A stretch of DNA of 64,000 nucleotides from Lycorma delicatula (lineage: Eukaryota > Arthropoda > Insecta > Hemiptera > Fulgoridae). Numbering within the stretch: the first letter of the stretch is position 1; every line of letters starts with the position of its first letter. Positions 19,071-34,138 of the stretch are shown in pieces. The position numbers and the translations under genes were made by a program. Under the pieces are notes generated by a model. It worked only from the letters and a program-made list of their open reading frames with translations, was not told the DNA's origin and ran no database searches. The stretch spans positions 139,236,536-139,300,535 of the forward strand of contig NC_134458.1 in the NCBI RefSeq assembly GCF_047948215.1. The letters run 5' to 3'.

Positions 19071-22000
19071 CTGTAAAGAAAAAATAAAAAATGTAAAAAC
19101 AAAAGAAACATCAGCAAATATGAAATACAGTAATGAAGATTTTTTAAATATATACTCCAATCAGTACATAACTAAATTCACTTAACTCCATTTACAATCA
19201 CTAGTACAATTTGAAGACTGATTTATCAATTATTAATAAAAAAAAAAAAAACATTTTATAATTATCAGAATTATATAAATTTTTTATTTTTATTTAAAAA
19301 AAAAAAAATTTAAAGAAATCTACATATGAGAAATATTTAAACTAAGAAACAAAACTGTTTTCTGGAAAAATATGAAAATGTGAATTCAAAATTAATAAAC
19401 ATATTTATGAAAAATATCTATTAATTTTTTAAATGGAAGAATAAGAAGTCATTTATCTCTTGACTTCTGTATCAGAAAGTCATTCATAGGTCTTAAATAA
19501 AATGTGAAACATAGATAAATACCAAGAATTATCCATCCTACACAGTTATTGAATAAAAATAAAGAACAGAAGATGTTAAGAGAACTAAATATTCACAGAA
19601 AAAAAAATCAAAGAGATGAACTGTTTACAACAATACTAAAACTAAATCTGTATCAAATTCATTCCTCATGAAGTACTATATATCTTTTTCCTATGCTTAC
19701 CATTCATAATCAAATGGTAATATTATGATAATGAAATAAACAAGCAAAAAATAGGCCAGTAATGTGGGGGAAAACCAATGCTCCTATATATAAAACAAAA
19801 TAAAAATTATCAAATAGTGATTAATAACTATGAGTTTTTATCAGAAGTTGTATGTAAAAATAAAAACTGGAACAGCAGCCTGGAAAACCAGCTATTTTTT
19901 CTGATGAAAATAGACAGAGCTGTTTGAAAAGTATTTTTCTATTGGAGCATCCAGGGAAAGAAAAAAAAAAGGAAGATCCAGAAAGAGTTAGTTGAAGGAA
20001 CTGAAGTTGGATCTTCAGAAGATGGAAGGAGAAAGTGAGAGATAGAAATGGCTAAAGGAGTATGGTATGGGAAGCCCAAGGCTGTAGCACTAGCATAAGT
20101 AAGTACAGATTAATCAGGCTAGCTAGCAGTTACTTTTACCCAAAGATCTGATTACATGCATCTCAGATTGACTTTTACTGATATAATGACCACTAACGTC
20201 ACTTCCTATATGTAAAATTGCAACACAGTCGCAGAAAAATGTATCAGAGCTAAGAAGTTCTGGTTAAGAAATCTTATTAGAGATTTTTATTGAAGAAACA
20301 GAAAAACATAACATTTCACAGTTTCAGTTTTAATGTTGTTGGTGGACAGTTTTAATTTTTCTTCTTCCTCCAGGTATTCCATCAAATATTCTTCTCACAA
20401 CTCTTTCCTTACAGTCTTTGCAGATGCCCTGTCCAACAAATTTTATTCTCTCTTATCCTTCATATCATACATCTATTTATTTATGGTCCACACATCCTTC
20501 TAAGTATTTTTCTTTACAATTTTATTTTATGTAATAACTAAATTATAACTAAACTATTAACTTTGTTAATGGATTATTCACCCCTCAGCTCCTTTTTTCT
20601 GTTTATAACAAGTAATGGGGAGGAGACTTGCAGTTGGGAACACTAATTATAAGTCCTTCAACTGTAATGAACACAAAGTAGAGTATGCCTTAAAAACCAA
20701 ATTTCAAACCTCTTTTACTGTAAATATATATATATAAATAGATAATAGAAATCCTGCGGTTCTTGATAGTCAAAAAACTGATTCTTTAAAAATTTACAGT
20801 CATCTTTTTTACACAGTATTTATTAAATACAGCTGATAGATATAAAGATGTTTTATCAGGTTGAATCTAAATGAATTTACTTACTTCATAAATGTCATTT
20901 TAAACAGATAAATGTTTAAAATGACAATTGCATGTATCACACATGAGACAATTGATCAAAGATCTTGGATACGAATTAAAAATCACACTGTATGACCACA
21001 GAATAAAACTTTTATCACTTATTTCATAGTAATGAAATATCCTTTGTAATTTTGAAAATGATAGGAAAACAGATAATGACAGACTTCTAAAGTTATAATA
21101 AAAGTGGACAGTAATTTCAGCACGAAAACTTCAACTGGTGAATATCAGTTAATAATTTCATTTTAATTAAAAATAATCATGATTATATTTTTGCTTTTTA
21201 TCTCTATTTTCAGACTGCTTATATTTAATATCTAAAAAAAAATTGAAAACATCTTTAATCTGAATAGAATACACTGCCAAAAAACAATAATAATGATATT
21301 AAAAAGAATGTTACCTCCATATTGTTGGCCACTACCTGTGACTGCATTAACAGAGAGATTTGTGCGAATATAGCCAGGACTAACAACTGTTACTTTTATA
21401 TTGTGACCAGCTACTTCAGCTCTTAATGTGTCACAGAATGCTTGTAAAGCATGTTTTGATGCAGTATATGCCGATCTATAAAATAAAAAAAATCTTATTT
21501 TTTATAACTGATATACACTACAAACTGCAGTTTATATTCATACAGCTCTGCAAGTTTAACTCTGCTATAAAAACTGGCTGTGTATATTTTACATGCCTGT
21601 TATTAAAAATCACTTTTTTCCTTGTATTTTACTTTATGAAATTGAGAAAACGATAGACAATACAAATTAATTCCGTTACTATATTGAGGAGTCATGATTA
21701 TTATCTGACAAATAAAAGAATGTAGCTGAAGTTTTCAATAATTTCTCAATAACCATAACAAAAAAATGGAATAAATACCAAACTTTTGTTCCTTTCTACA
21801 CTGATTAATAAAGAGCTTATTCAAACAATAAAATGACTTAAATTCTCAAGGAAAATACCCAAACACAATTTTTAAAGCACTTTTTTATATACGCTATTTC
21901 TGTCTTCTAGAACTTAGAAAATAAAATAAAACTTTTGTAGTAAATGTGGTTAAAATATTAACTCTTTATCTTGACCCTCATTCAGTTTCAGATTTTCCCC

Positions 22001-25000
22001 AGTATTTTGGTAATGACGGGACTTAACAGAAATTGAATAATAAGGCTATTTTAAAGGAAGTGTATCATATTTCTCTAGAAAATTTTAAGTAAAATGAAAA
22101 TGTTTGTATAAATTCTAATCTTCAGTGTAAGCAGTAGATAATCCGAGTACACTTTGTGTCGGCAAAACTGTGACTTATTGCTGAAAACTCATCAAAACGT
22201 CAATATCATGCAATAACATTATAGTTAATAATAAAGATGTTACTTTCAGAAACAATTTATTTTTATATACTTTTAAATATATTACCACTATTGCAATAAA
22301 ATATATTTTTAAATTATTTTCAAATTTGTTAGATTATTATCCAGATATGTGAACTTAGTTTTGTTGAAAATAACATACTTGTATTATTACGACTACTCAG
22401 ATTTTTCTATTATAAAATATCGTTTTGAAATAATTTTATTTGGTTACTGCTGTGACCAAATAATAAACGAATCATCACACAGCTAATACACAATAATGTA
22501 GTTGATTTATTATTTGATGTAAAACACATATTCATTCACATGCAAGTACATCATATATATATATATATATACCATGATTTTGTTACTATTATTGTCTGTT
22601 TCTTTTTTTTTTAAATAAAATGTAATCCTAAAAAAAATGCATATTTACAAGCAGCTACATATCGGTAATAATAAAGTGAGCAGATTTATCACTGGGTGAT
22701 GACTGTACCTTCAACGCAGGAAAGTTGCTCTCTTACAGGAGAATAGGCCATTGAAGGAAACTACTGAAGTGAATTTGATTACTAATTAATGTCAATCTTT
22801 TTTTAATATCCAATCTAATTTTTTTTAATTTCTGTTTTAAAACTGTTTATTAATGTAAAAAAAATCATTTTGGTACTGCATCAGGATATGAAAACTGCAA
22901 TTTTTTTTTAATGACCTACCAATGCCAAAATATTGGATGAAATGACCTGAAACTTGATGAGGGCCAAGGTAGGGGTTCATATTTTAATATGTGTGAACCA
23001 CATATACTGTAAAGTATTTTTTGTCAAAGTTCTAGAGACCAGGTGTAGCTTATACAAATAAAGGGCCCCAAAAATCATGTTTCCTACATTTTTCTCAAGA
23101 AAGAAAGGAACAAGCTCAGATTTGGTATATAATAAATTTTCTTACAATGGTTTATTCAGAAATTATTACAGTCTAAGTTCAGATGCATTCATTCATTCAT
23201 TTATTTGAATGCATCAAAATAAAAATAGATTCTATTTCAGTAGTGTGCAACTACAGTATAGATTCTCTAGTAGATTTGTGTTTTACCAGCCCACCTGATT
23301 GAAAACACTTGGTTGTATATCGTATTAAATCTTCTCTTTTCTCCACTATTACCAAGAGTTTCAATTCAACTGAAGAAAACCTATTGGAATTACAGCAAAT
23401 TACACACAATAAATTAATTTTTTATCTTCAACTTTAAAAACAACAAATGTTTAGTTTGGCACTGAAATCTAATGTTAAATTTTTAAAAATTGAAAAAAAA
23501 CTTCATTTGCTTTTAATTTATTTCATTTCTTTTAAAAAAATATTTTTTAGCACACAAGAGTTTACATTTTTTAGTTTACTATTTATTTAAGATTTGGATA
23601 AAGCTATATAAAATATTGCATATGAGATAAAAACCTGTCTGCAAGAAACGTCAATGTGAAAAATTGCTAATAAACATGAGCTACGATTCCCTGGAATTTG
23701 AGAATTATGGATAGTGTTTATAGAATCAAGATAAAAATAATAAATTAACCAAAAAAAAAACCCACCAAGAATGAATGAATAAACTCTACTGCAACACAGT
23801 TCTTTAGTGCTATTTTGAGCTTTAGTTCACACTGAATAAGGTTTCTAATCTGGATTATAGGAATAAACATAGTTTTTTAAATTAATTTTCTTGAATTTCA
23901 AATTTGAGAAAATAAAACAAATTGTTTAAATTCAGAAGTGTTCATGAAATCAGTTAAAATGTATTTTAATTTTTTTTTTGCAATTTCAAAATTCTGTAAT
24001 TTTATGAGGGTAAATCAAATACAAATGGAAATTTTTGTTTTATAATTTATTGAAGGATAATAAAAATACATACAATATTATTTTTCTACATAATTTCCTC
24101 TTTTGGAAACACAGTTTTCCCAGCAGATAGGTTGCTTTTTGATCCCACTATCGTAAAATGAAAGTGAGTGTGACTTCCACCAATTGTGCACAAATGCTTC
24201 AAAAGCAGCATCGTCTTCAAATTTCTGTCCTCCAAATACTTCTTTTAGTGGCCCAAAAAATGATAATTGCAGGGCAATAAGTCTAGACTGTGTGAAGGGT
24301 GCTCCAGTGTAGTCCACAATAAGGATGAAATTTTTTCTTGAGTTTGAGCCGCGGGGTATGGGGCTGAGTATTGTCGTGAGGCAAAATTACATCTCTGATT
24401 GGAAACTGACATCTTTTTTGAGGATATGTGAGTTTTGCTTTGTCTAAAAGTTGGCAGGAATCAATGTTCATGAAGAAAATCAACATACAAAATTCCTTTG
24501 AAATCAAAAAATACTGTGGCCAGAATCTTTCTAGCTGACAGTTGAGTTTTGGCTTTAATGGGTACTCCATTCTTTCCCCACTCCATACTTGGCTGTTTTG
24601 ATTCTGTGGTGTAATGGAGCACCCAAGTTTCATCGCAGGTCATGATTCAATGCAAAAAAAAATTTCCTTCAGCTTGGTAACGACTCAACTGCTGGCACAC
24701 CTCTAGCCAATAGAACTTCTAACTTTTGGTGAGATGAGGGATCCATCGTGTGCTACCACTTTTTTAAATCCAAGATCACTAGTAATGATTGCCTGACTAC
24801 TGCCATAGCTTATTCCAATTTAAGAAGCAATTTCTACAATTGTTACTCGATGGTCTTCCTCAAGAAGGTGACGAATGTTTTTAGCAACAGCACTTGTCCT
24901 TGGGCGACAGTGACCTTCATTTTCAATTACTTCTCGTCCTTCTGAAAATTGCTTATGCCAATCATACACTTGAGTCTTTTTAAGTGTGTTGTTCCCAAAC

Positions 25001-28000
25001 TGTGCCTGAAGTCTTCTCAAAATTTTGGATGGTTTCACACCCATTGCCGTGAGAAATTTAATAAAACATTGCATAATGCGCGATGATACCTCCTGCACTA
25101 ACACTGTGATAGACTATAAAAAAGTAGTGGGCTGGATTTCTACGAGTGGGATCCTCTCCACACATCCCTATGCACAACACTGAGAACCCACACTCCTCTC
25201 CATTAGCCATGCGTTAATGACAACAAAAATTCTGGTTTATATTTGATTTACTGTCATATTTACAGAATTTAATCTATTATATATTTTATGGCTGTTTTCA
25301 ATACAGCAGTCCTTTTTTATAAAGTGCTATTTCAACTCTTAAAAAGATAGGATTTTTTTGCACTGAAGTGTTTTAATAACACTAGTGTGATGAATACTTG
25401 ATTTCAGTTTATAAAGACAAATGGAAAGGGGCTGTGAAGCAAAGAAGAATTTTAAATTTACATAGTAAGAACTTTCAATATCTGTTACAAAACTACACAA
25501 CTAACTGCTTCATGTATAGCGGAATATAATGGAGAAGGCATTTTTCTTATCTGTACAGCTTTTCAGAGTGAAGCCCTGTTAAGTAACTATATTCTTTTCC
25601 AATAAAACCTAAGACAACCAAATATCTTTACTGATATCAATCATCAAGATTAAAACCCCAAACAAAACTTTAGTCTACATTTAAATCTATTAGAAAAGTT
25701 ATAGAACAATGAAATTGTACTAAGGCAAAAATATACAAGTAACAGCAACTTTAGCTATTAATTCCTACAAGTTCTTAGCATAAAGAAACCTCTCCAGAAC
25801 ACACAGAAAAGAACAAGTTTTTAATACAAATTCAATTTATCAATATGTTTGTTAAGATATAAATCTTCAAAGATTTTCTTTGAAGATCAAACTATGCAAA
25901 ATACAGTGCACAGTGGGTAAATAAATATTTATGTTTTATGATAAAAAAGTAACTTTTATTTAATAACCTATAAAAAGTTTAAAAAAATGAATAAAAACTT
26001 TTTAAATGAAGATGAGATGATAAACATAAAGAACATTCTCATTTTACCTGTATGGCAAAGCTATACGACCTTGTATACTGCTTATAGCAACAATATGACC
26101 ACTCCTAAGTTCTACCATAGATGGAAGAAGAGCTAAAAAACATACATAAAAATATAATTGTACAATCATAGTATACAATCTTCATAAATAATTTGGATTA
26201 TGAGCAGATCTTAAATTAGAAATTTTTAAACTTTAAATTAGCCACTAAAACCTTTTTTACTTAAAATTAGCCAATTTAATCTTAAATTAACCATTTTTAA
26301 TGGCTTAAAATTAAGACTTTTTTAAACCTAGTCAGATTCTGAAATTAGTAGACTCAAATATTCAAAATAAGGTGTAATATCTTTTTAATAAAATCATTTT
26401 TAGACAAATACTATTTACACTCCAACAAGTACCTAGTAATAAATTTGCAATCACCAAAAACTTTCCTGAAAGAATGGTTAACTTAATGGATATAATATAA
26501 AAAACTATTAATAATTTAATAAACAAATTAATATATAAATTTAACAATAAAACCCTCCTCTATGAATCATGAGACCTTGCCGTTGGTCAGGGGGCTTGAG
26601 TGCTCAGGGATACAGAGTAGCTGGGCCGAAGGTGCAACCATATCGGAGAGGTATCTGTTGAGAGCCAGACTAAGGAATGATTCCTGAAAGAGATCAGCAG
26701 CTCTTTCAGTAGTTGTTAGGGGCGTGAGTCAGAATGACTTAAACGGCCATATCAACATCACTCAGTCCTCTGAGTACTGCGCAGCTGAATGCAATGGAAA
26801 ACTACAGCTGCTTTTTTTCCAAGAAAATGTGGCTCTCTGCATTTTCATATAGCAATGATGGAGGCGCCTTCCTTGGTAAAATATTCTGGAGGTAAACTAG
26901 TCCCCCGTTCGGATCTCCGGGTGGGGGACTACTAAGGAAGGGGTCACCAGAAAATTAAAAAATAACATTTTACGAGTCGGAGCGTGGAATGTTAGAACTT
27001 TAAAAAAGGTTGGTACGCTAGAAAATTTAAAAAGGGAAATGGATAGGATAAATGTGGATGTAGTAGGAATTAGTGAGGTTCGGTGAGAATAGGAAGGCGA
27101 CTTTTGGTAGGTGATTTTAGAATAATTAACTCAGATTCAAATAATGGGCAGGCAGGAGTAGGTTTCATAATGAACAAGAAGATAGGGAAGAGAGTAGAGT
27201 ATTTCAAAACGCATAGCGATAGAATCATTGTAATAAGGATAAAATCAAAACCTAAACCGACAACGATTGTTAACGTCTATATGCCTACAAGCGCCCATGA
27301 TGATGATGAGGTAGAGTGTGTATACGAAGAGATTGATGAAGCAATTAAACACATAAAAGGAGATGAAAATTTAATAATAGTTGGAGATTGGAATGCAAGC
27401 ATTGGAAAAGGCAAGGAAGGAAATATAGTGGGTGATACGGGCTGGGCAAAAGGAATGAAAGAGGGGACCGACTTATAGAGTTTTGCACGAAGTATAATTT
27501 AGTAATTGCCAACACCCAATTTAAAAATCATAATAGAAGAATATACACTTTGAAAAAGCCAGGCGATACTGCAAGGTATCAGATAGATTATATCATGGTT
27601 AAGCAAAGATTTAGAAATCAACTCGTTGACTGCAATACTTACCCTGGAGCAGACATTGATAGCGACCATAATTTGGTGATGAATGAAATGTAGATTGGGG
27701 TTTCAAAACCTGAAGAAAAGGTGTCAGATGAATCGGTGGAATTTAGAGAAGCTTGAGGAAGAGGAGGTAAAGAAGATTTTTGAGGAGGACATCGCAAGAG
27801 GTCTGAGTAAAAAAGATAAGGTAGAAAATGTAGAAGAAGAATGGGAGAATGTTAAAAAGGAAATTCTTAAATGAGCAGAAGCAAACTTAGGCGGAATAAA
27901 GAGAACCGGTAGAAAACCTTGGGTTTCAGACGATATATTGCAGCTGATGGATGAACGTAGAAAATATAAGAATGCTAGTGATGAAGAAAGTAAAACGAAC

Positions 28001-31000
28001 TATCGACAATTAAGAAATGCTATAAACAGGAAGTGCAAACTGGTGAAAGAAGAGTGGATTAAAGAAAAGTGGAAAGAGAAATGAACATTGGTAAAATAGA
28101 CGGAGTATACAGGAAAGTTAAGGAAAATTTTGGGGTTCATAAATTAAAATCTAATAATGTGTTAAACAAAGATCGTACACCAATATATAATACGAAAGGT
28201 AAGTCGATAGATGGGTGGAATATATTGAAGAGTTATATGGAGGAAATGAGTTAGAAAATGGTGTTATAGAGGAAGAGGAGGATGAAATGGGAGAAACAAT
28301 ACTGAGATCTGAATTTAAGAGAGCATTAAGAGATTTAAATGGCAGAAAGGCTCCTGGAATAGACGGAATACCTGTAGAATTACTGCGCAGTGCTGGTGAG
28401 GAAGCGATTGATAGATTATACAAACTGGTGTGTAATATTTATGAAAAAGGGGAATTTCCGTCAGACTTCAAAAAAAGTGTTATAGTCATGATACCAAAGA
28501 AAGCAGGGGCAGATAAATGTGAAGAATACAGAACAATTAGTTTAACTAGTCATGCATCAAAAATCTTAACTAGAATTCTATACAGAAGAATTGAGAGGAG
28601 AGTGGAAGAAGTGTTAGGAGAAGACCAATTTGGTTTGAGTTAAAGTATAGGGACAAGGGAAGCAATTTTAGGCCTCAGATTAATAGTAGAAGGAAGATTA
28701 AAGAAAAACAAACCAACATACTTGGCGTTTATAGGTCTAGAAAAGGTATTCGATAACGTAAACTGGAATAAAATGTTCAGCATTTTAAAAAATTAGGGTT
28801 CAAATACAGAGATAGAAGAACAATTGGTAACATGTACAGGAACCAAACAGCAACAGTAATAATTGAAGAATATAAGAAAGAAGCCGTAATAAGAAAGGGA
28901 ATCCGACAAGGATGTTCCCTATTTCCGTTACTTTTTAATCTTTACATGGAACTAGCAGTTAACGATGTTAAAGAACAATTTAGATTCGGAGTAACAGTAC
29001 AAGGTGAAAAGATAAAGGTGCTACGATTTGCTGATGATATAGTAATTCTAGCCAAGAGTAAAAAAGATTTAGAAGAAACAATGAACGGCATAGATGAAGT
29101 CCTACGCAAGAACTATCGCATGAAAATAAACAAATATAAAACAAAAGTAATGAAATGTATTAGAAATAACAAAGATGGACCAATGAATGTGAAAATAGGA
29201 GGAGAAAAGATTATGGAGGTAGAAGAATTTTGTTATTTGGGAAGTAGAATTACTAAAGATGGACGAAGCAGGAGCGATATAAAATGCCGAATAGCACAAG
29301 CGAAACGAGCCTTCAATCAGAAATATAATTTGTTTATATCAAAAGAAAAAATTTTTGAAAGTATATGTTTGGAGTGTCGCTTTATATGGAAGTGAAGCTT
29401 GGACAATCAGAGTATCTGAGAAGAAAAGATTAGAAGCTTTTGAAATGCGGTGCTATAGGAGAATGTTAAAAATCAGACGAGTGGATAAAGTGACAAATGA
29501 AGAGGTATTGCGGCAAATAGACGAAGAAAGAAGCATTTGGAAAAATATAGTTAAAAGAAGAGACAGACTTATAGGCTACATACTAAGGCATCCTGGAATA
29601 GTCGCTTTAATATTGGAAGGACAGGTAGAAGGAAAAAATTGTGTAGGCAGGCCACATTTGGAATATGTAAAACAAATTGTTAGGGATGTACGGGGGTATA
29701 CTGAAATGAAATGACTAGCACTAGATAGGGAATCTTGGAGAGCTGCATCAAACCAGTCAAATGACTGAAGACAAAAAAAAAAATTTATTAAATTAAAATA
29801 AATAAAAATAAACAGCGTACCAAGATAATATTGCGGGGTTTTATTTGTATATAATCCGACTATTAAAAAAAAAGCTGGCAAAAAAATTAAAAAATTCCGG
29901 CGCTATCTCTTAGTTCAATAAAATATTAAAATACAAATAATGCGATAAAATTAGGTTTTAAATTAAATTTATCAAATCTCAAACAGAGATTGTAAATATT
30001 ATTCGGCTTTTATGAATGCAAAAATCAAACGCTATTTAGCGCTATGAGGTTAATAATTTATTAAATTAAAGAAAACAAAAACTGTACATATTATTTTTAC
30101 CGCATCTGCCCAAATATAAGTCGAGGTTTGTTTCTAAATATTCTCCCATAAAATGGTGGGAAGGTAGACCTATTTATATGCGGGGCAGACTTATATTAGG
30201 ATTCGACCGGGCTTTTAAGTTGTTTCGTAGTTTATTTTCGTTTCTATATTCGATTGGGTACTTATTTCAGTTTATATTTATAGCAATAACTACCTTCGGT
30301 TATTATTATTAGCTATTAAAAGTAACCAATTAAGAATTTCTTATTTCCATAAAGATATTGATATTGTAAATTGGAATAGAGGTCAATTTAAAACGTAGAA
30401 TTACATTTTCAAATTTTATAAAAGGGCTGATTATACATGATGAGTCTACAAAATCAGTGAATGTTTTTGATTTCCCCATTTTTGTGAACCGTGTTTTTTT
30501 ATTTCATTAATTTTAATTTTTACTTTAAATAATAGTTAAATATTAAAAAGTATGTAAAATATTATAAAACAATAATATAATATTGTTTCCTACTCTGGTC
30601 TGGTAATTCTTCTCATGGAACAATATCTGTTTGTAGGTGTGTCGTTGGGCAGTATTACAAAGAACGATTGCTAAACAGACCTGTTAGTTTTACTAAAAAG
30701 GCTCCTTTTAACCCCTTTCTGGATTCCTCCCATTATTATATTTTCTACTACTTTCTTATTACTTGGCAGGAATCCGTTACTCAGGTCTGTTATACTGGTC
30801 TTTTTACAATATAAATATAATAGGATATGAAAATAATTAATATAATAATGATAATGATTAATAATTATTAACCAAATTAATAATAAAGTTAATATATTTT
30901 TTGTATATTATAATGATGAAGGATAAACATAGTAAAATTACAGTTGAATTACGATCAGCTGGTCTATGATAAAATAACTTCCAGCTAAGTAGAAATAATG

Positions 31001-34000
31001 CACATATGATATTTATTATTAAAAATAAATAATAAAAAATACACATATATAAAACAAGTGTTTTTGCCTTTAAAGTAAAAAAAACAGTGTTTTTTGACTT
31101 TACAGATAAAACGGTTTGGTTGTTAATATCTGTAGATGGTCATTGCTGGGAGTGTAAGGAAATTGACAACTACAATCTAAAGGTAATTTTATATATTGTA
31201 TTGATTGTTTTATTAAACTGATCAAAAAACATTGTTCTTTAGTTATTTTAAATTTTATGTCATCATATACATAATGATGAAAGATATAACAAAAATAACA
31301 GACATCACAACCACCAAAAAAACAATTTCATTGTAAAAGTGTTAGTGAATCTTTTTATCACAAAAACAAAATGATATAAAAATATTGGTGAATAATACAA
31401 ACCCCTGAAAAACGCTTACAGTGTGAAAGTATCTCTCAAAAAACAACTGTTTGTTTCAAATTAAAAAAAAATTATATACAAAGAAGCTGAATACTATTTA
31501 TCAGTATTCAACAATTACGCTTAGGAATAGAAAGATAATAATGTATTCATGTAAAAAGAAATGTTCTATACATTATGACATGATCTCATCTCATACATGA
31601 AGTCTTGAAAAAGAAAATTAATTTCAAAATATGGAGGTAAAATACAATAATAAACTTTAAAAACTCTAACAACTTGCTTAGCAATTTCTCTCTGTTCAGA
31701 AACTGTAAATTGCAGCATTACTATACACAACTACAAATACTTCCATTAACTTTGATCAGCTGAATAAGAAGGCAGCATGCATGCTCACTTGGACAGTAGT
31801 TTTTAAGTACCATTATCAAAGAAACATTCTACAGATGGTGGAATGCATATATTTGCGATTGAGAAGGAGAATATTTTCAGCTAGTGTAAGAAATTTTCTC
31901 TTATTGTATGGGACAGGTCATACAAACATTTTATAAAAAGAAGCACGAACAAATACACGCGTAGAATTAAAATTAATACAAATTAGATCAATTATACTGC
32001 TTATTATCATCATCAATTAAAGTACAAAATGATTAGTCACAAGCTAAAATTTAACTCTTTAATAAATTTAATACTTTTTCCACTCTATACTTTTATAGTA
32101 AGATGGCAGATCAGTGTAGAGTTCAATTGTATCGAAAACAAATCTATTAGCACTTAATTCTTTTTAGGTATCTACATTAACAGAATATATCGTTTTAGAT
32201 TTATAGCAAACTTATAGTGTACTTTACAAATTTTGTTTACAACCTTTACAACACGTATTCACAAGATAAATGATACCATTTTCAAAGAAATCTCAAAAAG
32301 GTTAATAGTTACAGAAGTTAAATCTGAATTAATTTTTATGAGTACAACTGAAACTACACTATTGTTCTTACAATGCTATATTTGTTCGCACAAAAGGATG
32401 TAACAACACAAAAAAAAATTGAATTAATACTAATTTTAAATACTTTTTATAGACATATTAAAAATTCAGAGATATACATGATGTAACAAGGTGTAAAAAC
32501 TATGAAAATATAATGTACCATCTTCATAACAGAAAACTATAGAATTAATATTTAAGATTTCTGTTTAATTACAGTTACCTTTAGTTAATGCAATCTGCCC
32601 AAAATAGTTGATCAACATAACTTTTATATCAACATCCACTTTTGTGCTTATTATTTCACCTCTGTAACTAATACCAGCATTATTAATAAGTATATCAACT
32701 TTATTATAAACCGCAAGTATTTTTTTAACATGCCCAGCAATATCATTCAATTCTGATAAATCCATAGATATTATAACTGGAGGATGTGTTGGTATTGTCT
32801 GAAATTGAACAGAAGATATTATTGTAATATTAATAAAATAAATCACTAAAATATAAACTTAATAAACAAATACATATTTCTTTTTCCAACTATTTACAAA
32901 AAAAACCTAAATCCTGGTTCATTTAATTTAATCTTAATCTATGTTTTATAGTTTATATTTTTAACAGACTTAAAAAAAAGAAGGGTTCAATTTAAACCTG
33001 TTAGTTTTATTATTATTTTTTTATATATGTCAAGCCTTACTGCTTCAACAAAGGAATAATTTCAATGATCCTTTTCTTTACTTTGTAGAAGAATTTCCTT
33101 TGATGGTCCCATTGTTCTTTCTAAACTAGTTTACTTACTTATTTTGAGAATATAATTGTAAGCTTAACATAAAAAATAAAACTAATATATGCTATTGATT
33201 CTAGTTTAAGTATAAAACAGAATGAGGTTACACATTGAAAGTTGTTTCTTACCTTGTTAATATCAATGTTTTATCTTGTTAATGAATTCAGACTATTAGA
33301 TCCAGTAACAACTTGGTTTCCTTATTTTTTTAACTAGGAGAAAGAAAAATTCTTTTATCCATTTGAAGCAGTAACTTGTAAAAGCATGCTTACAAAGTTG
33401 CACAACTTACCCGTAACATATGTTTACTTATTATATTACATAATCAGACAAAGTTTTAAAAAGAAAGATGCAGCTAACATTTTTTTTTTAAAGTAAAATG
33501 CAGCGCTGTAATAATTATTGCACTAAAAAAACTAATCTTTAAGAATACTTATACTAACAACAAATTGATAAATTACTGTTAAGATTCTGAAGTACATAAT
33601 ACTGAATATATCAATCCAGAAAATAATGATAAAAATAAAAAAAGTAAACCAAATCCGAAGACAGAGAAAATATAAGAAACAAAGAAAGTAACTTTTACAA
33701 GAGATAAACAAATTTCTAATACTTTCAGAAGAAATCAAAAATATATTGAAAAAATAAAACAGATTACCAAAGTTAGCATTAAAAACGAAAAAAATTTGCA
33801 AGGAAGATATTTCTTAAATGTTTTTTCTACATGTAGTGAAATCTTAAGAAAACACAAAATTCCAGGGAAATTAACTGCAGAAACTAAAAACAGTCTAGCC
33901 AAACTATTTTAAATAAAAACATATCAACAAACAAACACCCAACATCATATTCAACTGCACGACAAACAATCTATACGGTGCAATTTTGTGAAATCTGGCA

Positions 34001-34082
34001 CACAGCCTAGTACAATTATTATCCAAATTCAAATGATATAGTATGAATGAGTTAAACAGAATAAGACACTTAAAAATCACTG

Positions 34083-34138
<56 letters not shown>

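Larger units (their letters stand above)
26554..29785 (+). mobile_element. RTE-clade non-LTR retrotransposon, copy 2, full length, decayed
   Basis: Same family as 3184-6488 but in opposite orientation, from CCTCCTCTATGAATCATGAG to AGTCAAATGACTGAAGAC and a poly-A tract. It starts at exactly the same base as copy 1, so both are full length. I could not find a clean target duplication, as both flanks are AT-rich. It lies in DHRS7B intron 3, antisense to that gene. It has more lesions than copy 1 and so is likely older. Confidence 0.9.

Noticed and set aside
22550..22572. TA-repeat as a regulatory TATA element
   Set aside because: Simple dinucleotide repeat in an intron, with no gene start nearby.
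26540..29810. Target duplication of RTE copy 2
   Set aside because: Flanks share only loose AT-rich words (AAATTTA); no exact repeat adjoins both ends.
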